This document shows, one piece after another, positions 1 through 5,362 of a stretch of 5,362 nucleotides of DNA (within the stretch, counting starts at the first letter, position 1; every line of letters begins with the position of its first letter). Both the position numbers and the translations under genes were made by a program. Origin of the DNA: Ruminococcus sp. CAG:563 (GTDB lineage: Bacteria > Bacillota > Clostridia > Oscillospirales > Acutalibacteraceae); contig FR882040.1 of the NCBI GenBank assembly GCA_000434915.1, positions 1-5,362 on the forward strand, in the 5' to 3' direction. The notes beneath the pieces are model-generated. The model made no database searches. It worked only from the letters and a program-made list of their open reading frames with translations, and had not been told where the DNA came from.

Positions 1-368
1 AGCAGGACGAGCGTTATCTTGCATTCCATGAGGCAAGAAAGACAAACGAGGCGGATACCGATCTCAACGATCTTATCAACAAGATTCAGCTTATCCACAT
101 GTCATATCAGCATGAGGCCGCTAAGGACGATGCAAATGAGGAGAAGCTCGCCGCATACGACAAGGAGTTCACAGAGGTTTATCAGGCAGTTATGGCAAAC
201 GAGAATATGCAGAAGTATGAGGCTGCACGTCAGGCTGTTGACGAGATGATGAACCACATTACAGGCATTCTTGCTCTCTGCGTTCAGGGCGAGGATCCCA
301 AGACATGTGAGCCGCAGGAGGAGCATCATTGCTCGGGCGAGTGCGGTTCATGCGGCGGCTGCCACTAA
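1..368 (+). CDS. YlbF/YmcA (Com_YlbF) family protein with Cys-rich C-terminal tail, 5'-truncated by the window edge
   Basis: The reading frame is open from base 3 to a TAA at 366-368 and gives 121 residues starting at QDERYLAFHEA. There is no stop upstream in frame, so the gene starts outside the window. An internal ATG at 99 is not the true start, because the family-like helix (DERYLAFHEARKTNEADTDL) lies before it. The visible part is almost wholly charged helix, followed by a GEDPKTCE segment and a tail with Cys codons at 330, 342, 351 and 360 (CX3CX2CX2C) ending in His. Two more Cys codons lie at 279 and 306. Family knowledge: in Bacillus, YlbF (RicF) acts with YmcA and YaaT in a cytoplasmic complex that affects RNase Y-dependent mRNA maturation, competence and sporulation, and that complex binds Fe-S clusters. 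Inference: the Cys tail may bind a metal or Fe-S cluster. Probably about 15-25 N-terminal residues are missing. Family assignment is fairly sure, but orthology to ylbF versus ymcA is not, so no symbol is given. Confidence 0.85.
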   Translation, partial: QDERYLAFHEARKTNEADTDLNDLINKIQLIHMSYQHEAAKDDANEEKLAAYDKEFTEVYQAVMANENMQKYEAARQAVDEMMNHITGILALCVQGEDPKTCEPQEEHHCSGECGSCGGCH

Positions 369-416
369 AATAGATTTTAGATATTAGACAATATTTATGA
401 TATTCTCAGTGGCAGC
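358..416 (+). repeat. Perfect 9-bp inverted repeat spanning the ylbF-family stop codon
   Basis: GCTGCCACT at 358-366 is the exact reverse complement of AGTGGCAGC at 408-416. The left arm includes the last two sense codons and the T of the TAA. The 41-base interval can form an inner AT-rich stem (378-385 with 390-397, loop AGAC, one G-U pair). In RNA this would be a long hairpin at the 3' end of the mRNA. No T-run follows the right arm, so it is not a standard intrinsic terminator. It could protect the 3' end, be a weak terminator, or be chance. Confidence 0.5.
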
Positions 417-501
417 GAAGTGTCGATAAAAGCACATTCCACAGGGGTCGATGTCCTACGGCGAAGTTCAATAAAAGCACATTCCGTAGGGGTCGATGCC
501 C
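415..501 (+). repeat. Two tandem imperfect copies of a 42-bp unit
   Basis: Copy 1 is at 415-456 and copy 2 at 461-501. Aligned by eye they agree in 37 of 42 columns, with four substitutions and one single-base gap. The identical core ATAAAAGCACATTCC occurs at 426-440 and 471-485, exactly 45 bases apart, and AGGGGTCGATG occurs at 443-453 and 488-498. Both copies start with GCGAAG. There are no open frames across them, which suggests a non-coding repeat that was duplicated locally and then drifted. Confidence 0.85.
455..490 (+). repeat. 7-bp inverted repeat bridging the two tandem units
   Basis: CCTACGG at 455-461 is the exact reverse complement of CCGTAGG at 484-490, with 22 bases between. 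The left arm lies at the junction of the repeat copies and the right arm inside copy 2. Pairing here would compete with the hairpin at 490-511 for only one base. It is short enough to be accidental. Confidence 0.35.
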
Positions 502-511
502 ACATCGACCC
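490..511 (+). repeat. Perfect 9-bp palindromic hairpin, REP-like
   Basis: GGGTCGATG at 490-498 pairs exactly with CATCGACCC at 503-511 around a four-base loop CCCA. The stem is GC-rich, and AAGAGC rather than a T-run follows it, so it is not a standard terminator. The left arm word also occurs in repeat copy 1 at 445-453, so one right arm can pair with either of two left arms. The form, GTAGGGG followed by a compact palindrome, resembles dispersed palindromic repeats of Clostridia as I remember them. Copy number elsewhere in the genome is unknown. Confidence 0.65.
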
Positions 512-604
512 AAGAGCAGAAGAAACTTTACTCGGCACCCTTTTAGGGGAGAACAGATGACTGAGGGGTTTGCAAAGAGCTTAAGAAGTTTTTAATTTAA
601 CCCC

Positions 605-630
605 GCCGACTTCGGCACAATCCGCCGAAG
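605..630 (+). repeat. Two overlapping, mutually exclusive small hairpins
   Basis: Hairpin one pairs GCCG at 605-608 with CGGC at 613-616 around ACTT. Hairpin two pairs CTTCGGC at 610-616 with GCCGAAG at 624-630 around a seven-base loop. Both use 613-616, so only one can form at a time. They lie upstream of the candidate promoter and would be in the mutS transcript only if transcription comes from further upstream. No T-run follows 630. Confidence 0.4.
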
Positions 631-642
631 CCGCCACACTCG

Positions 643-655
643 AATAGATTTTAGA
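643..655 (+). repeat. Second copy of a 13-bp word also found just after the ylbF-family stop
   Basis: AATAGATTTTAGA is identical at 369-381 and 643-655. A similar word follows each: TTAGACAAT at 384-392 and TTTAGACAATG at 650-660. Three other words also occur in both halves of the spacer: ATAAAAGC inside GATAAAAGC at 425-433 and 675-683, GAAGAAACTT at 519-528 and 696-705, and CGAAGTTCAAT at 462-472 and 715-725. The order is not fully the same, so this is either an old scrambled duplication or several independent repeats. Confidence 0.6.
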
Positions 656-680
656 CAATGGTTAGCGGAAAACGGATAAA
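652..680 (+). promoter_or_regulatory. Candidate sigma-A promoter for mutS-mutL
   Basis: TAGACA at 652-657 matches the -35 consensus TTGACA at five of six positions. GATAAA at 675-680 matches the -10 consensus TATAAT at four of six, and the spacer is exactly 17 bases. Transcription would start near 686-688, leaving an untranslated leader of about 57 bases before the mutS start. This is a by-eye call in AT-rich sequence, and read-through from the ylbF-family gene is also possible. Confidence 0.4.
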
Positions 681-730
681 AGCGAAAAAGCATAGGAAGA
701 AACTTAAAACACAACGAAGTTCAATTTATG

Positions 731-736
731 AGGTGA
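731..736 (+). promoter_or_regulatory. Ribosome binding site of mutS
   Basis: AGGTGA at 731-736 is complementary to the 16S rRNA 3' end, with seven bases between it and the ATG at 744. It fixes that ATG as the start rather than the in-frame ATG at 753, which would be too far away. Confidence 0.8.
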
Positions 737-743
737 AAAACAG

Positions 744-3353
744 ATGGCAGAAATGACGCCGATGATGAAACAATATCTTGAAATCAAAAAAGAATATCAG
801 GATACTATCCTTATGTTCAGACTCGGTGACTTTTATGAGATGTTCTTTGAAGATGCCAAGGTTGCGTCAAGGGAGCTTGAGCTTGTGCTGACGGGCAGAG
901 ACTGCGGTCAGGCGGAGCGTGCGCCCATGTGCGGCGTGCCGTTTCACAGCGTCGATTCCTACATTGCAAGGCTTGTTTCAAGGGGCTATAAGGTTGCCAT
1001 CTGCGAACAGACCGAAGACCCTGCGACGGCAAAGGGCATAGTCAAGCGTGATGTTATCCGTGTACTGACTCCCGGTACGGTTATCGAGAGCAGTATGCTT
1101 GACGAGTCGAAGAACAATTTCCTTTGCTCAATCTGGCTCAACGGCAATGCGGCGGGTGTTTGCTTTGCCGATGTTTCAACGGGTGAGCTGAGCCTTACTC
1201 AGCTTGAATCGAAGTCGGTCGGCAACGAGATCGTCAATGAGCTCGGACGATATATGCCGACTGAGATTCGCTATAATTCCGCCGTTGTTAAGAACGATAA
1301 AATCAGGGAATTTATAAAGAACCGTGTTGAATGTACCGCCGACAGTATTGATGAGGAAAAAATCAACGTCGATTACTGCCGCCGTGTTATAACCGATCAT
1401 TTCAAAAAGAGCTTGACCGAGCTTGGCATTGAGGAAAGTAATGAGGCTGTCTGCGCTCTCGGCGCAACGATTGATTACCTGACCGAGGTGCAGAAATCGG
1501 GTCTTGATAATATTCGGGAGATTGACTTTTATTCGGAAAATCAGTTCATGAAAATTGATTTTTCTTCCCGAAGAAATCTTGAATTGACCGAGACGATGCG
1601 AAACAGGGAACGCAGGGGAACTCTCCTGTGGGTGCTTGATAAGACGAAAACCGCAATGGGCAAGCGTCTTGTCAGGAACTGGATTGAGCAGCCGCTGGTC
1701 AATCTTGCGAAGATTACCAAGAGACACAATGCCGTCGGCGAGCTGTTTGACGATTCCGTTCTTCTCGAAAACGAGATAGCGGCGATTTCAAACGTCAGCG
1801 ATATGGAAAGACTGATGGCGAGAATCGTTTACGAAACCGCCAATGCGAAGGAGCTTCGTTCGCTTCTTGCGGCGATTCGGCTTCTGCCGGATATCAAAAG
1901 CGGAATTTCCGAGTGCAAGTCGGCACTTCTCGGCGAGACTTGCAGAAGCGTTGACCTTCTGACGGACGTTGCCGAGCTTATCGACAAGGCCATTCAGGAA
2001 GAGCCGCCGTTCACTGTCCGTGAGGGCGACATGATAAAGGACGGCTTCAACGCCGAGCTTGACGAGCTGAGGGACATTGTGCATAACGGCAAGGGTTACA
2101 TTGCCGCCATTCAGCAGACCGAGCAGGAAAAAACGGGAATAAAAAAGCTGAAAATCGGTTACAACAGAGTTTTCGGCTACTATATTGAAGTGCCGAATGC
2201 ATTTAAAGAGCTTGTTCCCGAGGAATACATAAGAAAACAGACGCTTGCAAACTGCGAGCGATTTATAACAAGTGAGCTGAAAGACCTTGAAGCCAAGGTT
2301 CTCGGCGCACAGGAAAGAATCGTAAAGCTTGAATATGAGATTTTCGTTCAGGTCAGAGGAAAGGTTGCCGATGAGCTTTACAGAATTCAGAAAACCGCCC
2401 ATGCGGTCGCAACGATTGATGCGCTTTGCTCCTTTGCAAAGGTCGCCCGGCAGAACGATTATTCATGCCCGATAATGACGGACGGAGACGAAATCATTAT
2501 AAAGGACGGCAGACATCCCGTTGTTGAAAAAATGATGAAGGACACTCCGTTTGTGCCGAATGATACGACTCTCGACTGCAAGGACAACCGCTGCGCTATA
2601 ATCACAGGTCCGAACATGGCAGGTAAATCGACTTATATGCGTCAGGTTGCGCTTATCGTGCTCATGGCACAGTGCGGCAGCTTTGTTCCGGCTTCAAGCG
2701 CACAGATAGGACTTGTTGACAGCATCTTCACCCGAGTGGGTGCGAGCGACGACCTTGCGTCGGGCCAGTCAACATTTATGGTCGAGATGAGCGAGGTTGC
2801 GAATATTCTGAAAAACGCAACGAAGAAAAGCCTGTTGATTTTTGACGAAATCGGCCGAGGAACTTCGACATTTGACGGTATGAGCATTGCACGTGCCGTG
2901 CTTGAATACACCGCCGACCCGAAAAAGCTCGGTGCAAAGACGCTTTTCGCAACGCATTATCATGAATTGACCGAGCTGGAAAACGAAATCGGCGGAACGA
3001 AGAATTACAATATCTCAGTCAAAAAGAGGGGCGATGACATAACGTTCCTCAGAAGAATTGTTCGTGGCGGAGCGGACGGCAGCTACGGTATCGAGGTTGC
3101 CAAGCTCGCAGGCGTTCCGAATGCGGTTGTAAACCGTGCCAAGGATATTCTCGAAGAGCTTGAGGAAAAAGGTGCAGTTACCGTAATCAGAACGGTTGAA
3201 AAAAGCGACGGTGACGATATGCAGATTTCATTCGCTTCAAATGAGGGCAATGAGATTGTTGAGGAGCTTAAGACGATTGATATAAACACACTTACGCCGA
3301 TAGAGGCTTTGCAAAAGCTCTATGAGCTGAAAAACAGAGCGGACAGGCTGTAA
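744..3353 (+). CDS. mutS: DNA mismatch repair protein MutS
   Basis: MutS binds base mispairs and small loops as a dimer, then switches with ATP to a sliding clamp that recruits MutL. The 869-residue length is normal for a full bacterial MutS, which separates it from MutS2. The mispair domain carries the Phe-X-Glu reader in GDFYEMF (F30, E32), followed by VAICEQTEDP at 84-93. Connector, lever and clamp regions follow. The ATPase domain has Walker A GPNMAGKST at 622-630, the GASDDLASGQSTFMVEM signature, Walker B with D701-E702 in DEIGRGTST, and the ATHYHE motif with H738. The dimer helix-turn-helix region (SYGIEVAKLAGVP) starts near 780. QISF at 827-830 looks like a sliding-clamp contact motif of the QLSFF type. 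The tail TPIEALQKLYEL is typical of the family. All key residues are present and there is no frameshift. It is followed after 30 bases by mutL, surely in one operon. Confidence 0.98.
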   Translation: MAEMTPMMKQYLEIKKEYQDTILMFRLGDFYEMFFEDAKVASRELELVLTGRDCGQAERAPMCGVPFHSVDSYIARLVSRGYKVAICEQTEDPATAKGIVKRDVIRVLTPGTVIESSMLDESKNNFLCSIWLNGNAAGVCFADVSTGELSLTQLESKSVGNEIVNELGRYMPTEIRYNSAVVKNDKIREFIKNRVECTADSIDEEKINVDYCRRVITDHFKKSLTELGIEESNEAVCALGATIDYLTEVQKSGLDNIREIDFYSENQFMKIDFSSRRNLELTETMRNRERRGTLLWVLDKTKTAMGKRLVRNWIEQPLVNLAKITKRHNAVGELFDDSVLLENEIAAISNVSDMERLMARIVYETANAKELRSLLAAIRLLPDIKSGISECKSALLGETCRSVDLLTDVAELIDKAIQEEPPFTVREGDMIKDGFNAELDELRDIVHNGKGYIAAIQQTEQEKTGIKKLKIGYNRVFGYYIEVPNAFKELVPEEYIRKQTLANCERFITSELKDLEAKVLGAQERIVKLEYEIFVQVRGKVADELYRIQKTAHAVATIDALCSFAKVARQNDYSCPIMTDGDEIIIKDGRHPVVEKMMKDTPFVPNDTTLDCKDNRCAIITGPNMAGKSTYMRQVALIVLMAQCGSFVPASSAQIGLVDSIFTRVGASDDLASGQSTFMVEMSEVANILKNATKKSLLIFDEIGRGTSTFDGMSIARAVLEYTADPKKLGAKTLFATHYHELTELENEIGGTKNYNISVKKRGDDITFLRRIVRGGADGSYGIEVAKLAGVPNAVVNRAKDILEELEEKGAVTVIRTVEKSDGDDMQISFASNEGNEIVEELKTIDINTLTPIEALQKLYELKNRADRL

Positions 3354-3372
3354 AAAAATAAGGGAAGAAAAA

Positions 3373-3381
3373 GAGGTGATC
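3373..3381 (+). promoter_or_regulatory. Strong ribosome binding site of mutL
   Basis: GAGGTGATC at 3373-3381 is a nine-base perfect complement of the bacterial 16S rRNA 3' end, and its GAGG core sits seven bases before the ATG at 3384. It lies in the 30-base mutS-mutL gap, where no promoter or terminator is visible. This indicates that MutL is translated independently from the shared transcript. Confidence 0.85.
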
Positions 3382-3383
3382 TT

Positions 3384-5327
3384 ATGCCGCAAATCAATAT
3401 TTTACCAAAGCATATTGCCGAGCTTATCGCCGCCGGTGAGGTTGTCGAACGTCCGGCGTCCATTGTCAAGGAGATAATGGAAAATGCGATTGATGCGGGA
3501 GCGGATAAGATTACTCTTGAAATAAAGCGTGGCGGAATTACATATATTCGCATAACCGACAACGGCTGCGGAATCGACCGTGATAACATTCGCAAGGCTT
3601 TCATCAGCCATGCGACAAGTAAAATTTCCACCGCAGACGATTTGAATGCAATTTGCACCCTTGGCTTCCGTGGTGAAGCATTGGCTTCTATTGCCGCTGT
3701 TTCACGTGTCGAGGTCATGACGAGGGGCGAAAACGAGGACATCGGAACACGCTATTGCATTGAGGGCGGCGAGGAAACCGTTCTTGACGACGCAGGATGC
3801 CCGAAAGGTACGACATTGATTGTCCGTGACCTTTTCTACAACACGCCTGCGAGAATGAAATTCCTCAAAAAGGACGTCAGCGAGGGTAACGCCGTTGCCG
3901 CAGTTGTTGACAGAATCGCACTTTCTCACCCGGAGGTCAGCGTTCGGTTTATCAGAGATTCAAAGGACGTGCTGTTCACTTCCGGAGACGGAAGGCTTGA
4001 CGGTGCAATATATAAGGTGCTCGGCAAGGATTTTGCCTCAACTCTTATTCCGTGTGACTACGAGCTGGAGGGTGTGAGAGTCAGCGGCTACATATCAAAG
4101 CCGTTCAATGCCCGCCCGAACCGAATGATGCAGTATTTCTTTTTGAACGACAGATTTATAAAAACACGCACAGGCATGGTGGCCCTTGAGGAAGCCTACA
4201 AAAATTCTGTCATGGTCGGCAAATTTCCTGCCTGTGTTCTCAAAATACAGATTGCTCCCGGTGCAGTGGACGTCAACGTTCACCCGGCAAAGACCGAGGT
4301 TCGCTTCGCTAACGAAAAGATGATTTTCAATGCGGTTTATTACTGTGCAAAATCGGCTTTGCAGCAGGGCGACACGAGAGTACAGGCGACATTTCAGCAG
4401 AAAGTCAGCCGTCAGTTTATGCCGAGACCTGCCGAGGGCAAGCAGATAAAAATATACGGACAGCAGCTTGAGCAGATTAAAAAAGAAGCTCAGCCCGAAC
4501 AGGATTTTTGGACTAACACAACATCTGACGAATTCAGAAAAACGGTTGAAACGCCGAAATCCGAACCCATTGTTTTTAACGATAATAACTCAAAATTTGA
4601 AATAGAAGAGAACGAAACGCCCGACCTCATTCCCTGCTTTAAGCCGACGGCACGGGAGACTGTTCCGATTGAACAAACGAAGCCCGAGTCGGTTGAAATA
4701 AAGCCTTCAATCGAGCCTGAACCTGTTCAGCCGATTGTTGAAGAGGTTCAGCCCGAGGTTGAACCTTATAGGGTTATCGGCGAAGCGTTCAAAACCTACA
4801 TACTTGTCGAGCAGGGCAAAAAGCTCTTGATAATTGACAAGCATGCCGCACACGAGCGTATGCTCTTTGAAAAATTCAAAGCGAACCGTGACGGTATCGA
4901 AACTCAGATGCTTCTCGCTCCCGTGACCGTCACCCTCAGCAAAGAGGAATACTCGGCGGTTCTCGACAATCTCGACCTTCTCGAAAAGGCCGGCTACCAC
5001 GTCGAGGACTTCGGCGGCGGAATGGTTATCGTAAATGAGTGCCCTACGGCTGTTGCGGACGCAGACCTTGCCGAGGTCATCATGGAGCTTGCAGGTCATC
5101 TTGTCAACGGCCAAAAGGAGCTTGTTCCCGAAAAGCTCGATTGGATTTATCATTCAACCGCTTGCCGTGCCGCCATCAAAGCCGGCGACAAAACAACGGA
5201 CTATGAGCTGAACAGATTCGTCGAAAGTCTTCTCAACAATCCCGATATCAGATATTGCCCCCACGGCAGACCTGTTTTGGTAGAAATGTCAAGGTATGAG
5301 ATTGAAAAAAACTTCGGACGCGTTTAA
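3384..5327 (+). CDS. mutL: DNA mismatch repair protein MutL with C-terminal endonuclease domain
   Basis: MutL is the ATP-driven partner of MutS, and in bacteria without MutH it nicks the faulty strand. The 647-residue protein starts with the classic MutL N-terminus. Its GHKL ATPase shows IAAGEVVERPAS, catalytic E30 and N34 in KEIMENAIDAG, DNGCGI at 59-64, GFRGEAL at 94-100 and GTT at 142-144. K303 in VHPAKTEVRF matches the conserved ATP-contacting lysine. Residues about 340-461 are a low-complexity linker rich in Glu, Pro and Gln. The C-terminal domain, from about 462, has the metal-binding endonuclease motif D485-K-H-A-A-H-E491-R-M-L-F-E496, ACRAAIK with C594, and CPHGRP at 625-630. QMLLAP at 508-513 fits the QXX(L/I)XP clamp-binding pattern. 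One oddity is Lys486 in place of the usual Gln of DQHA(X)2E(X)4E. The metal ligands are retained, so the nuclease is probably active. The frame is intact and ends with the expected FGR tail. Confidence 0.98.
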   Translation: MPQINILPKHIAELIAAGEVVERPASIVKEIMENAIDAGADKITLEIKRGGITYIRITDNGCGIDRDNIRKAFISHATSKISTADDLNAICTLGFRGEALASIAAVSRVEVMTRGENEDIGTRYCIEGGEETVLDDAGCPKGTTLIVRDLFYNTPARMKFLKKDVSEGNAVAAVVDRIALSHPEVSVRFIRDSKDVLFTSGDGRLDGAIYKVLGKDFASTLIPCDYELEGVRVSGYISKPFNARPNRMMQYFFLNDRFIKTRTGMVALEEAYKNSVMVGKFPACVLKIQIAPGAVDVNVHPAKTEVRFANEKMIFNAVYYCAKSALQQGDTRVQATFQQKVSRQFMPRPAEGKQIKIYGQQLEQIKKEAQPEQDFWTNTTSDEFRKTVETPKSEPIVFNDNNSKFEIEENETPDLIPCFKPTARETVPIEQTKPESVEIKPSIEPEPVQPIVEEVQPEVEPYRVIGEAFKTYILVEQGKKLLIIDKHAAHERMLFEKFKANRDGIETQMLLAPVTVTLSKEEYSAVLDNLDLLEKAGYHVEDFGGGMVIVNECPTAVADADLAEVIMELAGHLVNGQKELVPEKLDWIYHSTACRAAIKAGDKTTDYELNRFVESLLNNPDIRYCPHGRPVLVEMSRYEIEKNFGRV

Positions 5328-5362
5328 ATTGTGTTAATTTGCCCACAACGCATTTTTCGCTC
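5328..5362. other. Short non-coding tail after mutL
   Basis: Only 35 bases remain. TTGTG at 5329-5333 can pair with CACAA at 5344-5348 across ten bases, and a T5 run follows at 5353-5357. The stem is weak, five base pairs with a wide loop, so a terminator is not supported. In related bacteria miaA often follows mutL, but nothing of it is visible here. Confidence 0.4.

Larger units (their letters stand above)
369..743. other. Repeat-rich intergenic spacer between the ylbF-family gene and mutS
   Basis: These 375 bases contain no credible protein gene and no recognisable tRNA, known riboswitch or CRISPR array. They contain a 45-bp-period tandem repeat, several perfect inverted repeats, short words repeated between the first and last thirds of the spacer, a possible mutS promoter near the 3' end and the mutS ribosome binding site. 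The segment 531-600, with its CCCTTTTAGGGGAG and TGACTGAGGGGTT words, resembles degenerate interspersed repeat text that I recall from Clostridia genomes. That resemblance is from memory and untested. Overall it reads as a graveyard of small repeats that also holds the mutS control region. Confidence 0.6.

Noticed and set aside
19..249. 76-codon plus-strand frame overlapping the ylbF-family gene
   Set aside because: It is an out-of-frame reading of the conserved helix region, rich in Arg, Ser and Thr with no family signal.
378..397. Intrinsic terminator after the ylbF-family gene
   Set aside because: The 8-bp stem is almost all A-T with a G-U pair and no T-run follows, so it would be a poor terminator.
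415..501. CRISPR array
   Set aside because: There are only two imperfect copies, the gap between them is a few bases rather than a spacer, and no cas genes are present.
728..736. Two-codon ORF (ATG AGG TGA) overlapping the mutS ribosome binding site
   Set aside because: It follows simply from an AT-rich base before AGGTGA, has no ribosome binding site of its own and is likely chance.
369..743. Riboswitch or T-box leader for mutS
   Set aside because: I could not find a conserved aptamer core, T-box sequence or terminator/antiterminator pair ending in a T-run.
1176..1727. 183-codon open frame on the minus strand inside mutS
   Set aside because: It lies wholly opposite a clearly conserved gene, has no ribosome binding site I can see, and its product resembles no family. 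It is a by-product of mutS codon use.
1788..2402. 204-codon open frame on the minus strand inside mutS
   Set aside because: Same reasoning: antisense to the conserved core and clamp regions, with no recognisable domain or translation signal.
4707..5153. 148-codon open frame on the minus strand inside mutL
   Set aside because: Antisense to the conserved C-terminal endonuclease domain and without family character.

Overview
This window is a mismatch-repair locus, most likely from a Gram-positive anaerobe of the Clostridia and probably an Oscillospiraceae/Ruminococcus-type gut bacterium. Three things point that way. The gene order is ylbF-family gene, then mutS, then mutL. Ribosome binding sites are strong and of the AGGTGA / GAGGTGATC type. 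The YlbF-family protein carries the Cys/Gly-rich tail that I associate with this group. The taxonomic placement is inference from layout and protein character, because no search was possible.

Layout: positions 1-368 hold the 3' part of a YlbF/YmcA (Com_YlbF) family gene whose start lies outside the window. Positions 369-743 are a non-coding spacer of about 375 bases built largely from short repeats. It has an inverted repeat over the ylbF stop codon, a tandem pair of about 42-bp units 45 bp apart, a perfect 9-bp palindrome, a second hairpin cluster near 605-630, and a plausible sigma-A promoter at 652-680. Positions 744-3353 encode a complete MutS of 869 residues. After a 30-base gap with a near-perfect Shine-Dalgarno sequence, positions 3384-5327 encode a complete MutL of 647 residues. 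The last 35 bases are non-coding and show nothing firm.

How the genes work together: MutS recognises mispairs and, with ATP, recruits MutL. This MutL has the C-terminal endonuclease motifs of MutH-independent systems, so it should nick the error-containing strand itself. Both proteins carry short motifs that look like sliding-clamp contacts, consistent with clamp-directed repair. The tight spacing implies that mutS and mutL are co-transcribed, probably from the candidate promoter in the spacer. The YlbF-family protein belongs to a family linked in Bacillus to RNA processing and development, and no direct role in mismatch repair can be read from the sequence.

The coding part is ordinary and intact. 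I do not see an undescribed multi-gene system. The least explained part is the repeat-rich spacer between ylbF and mutS.
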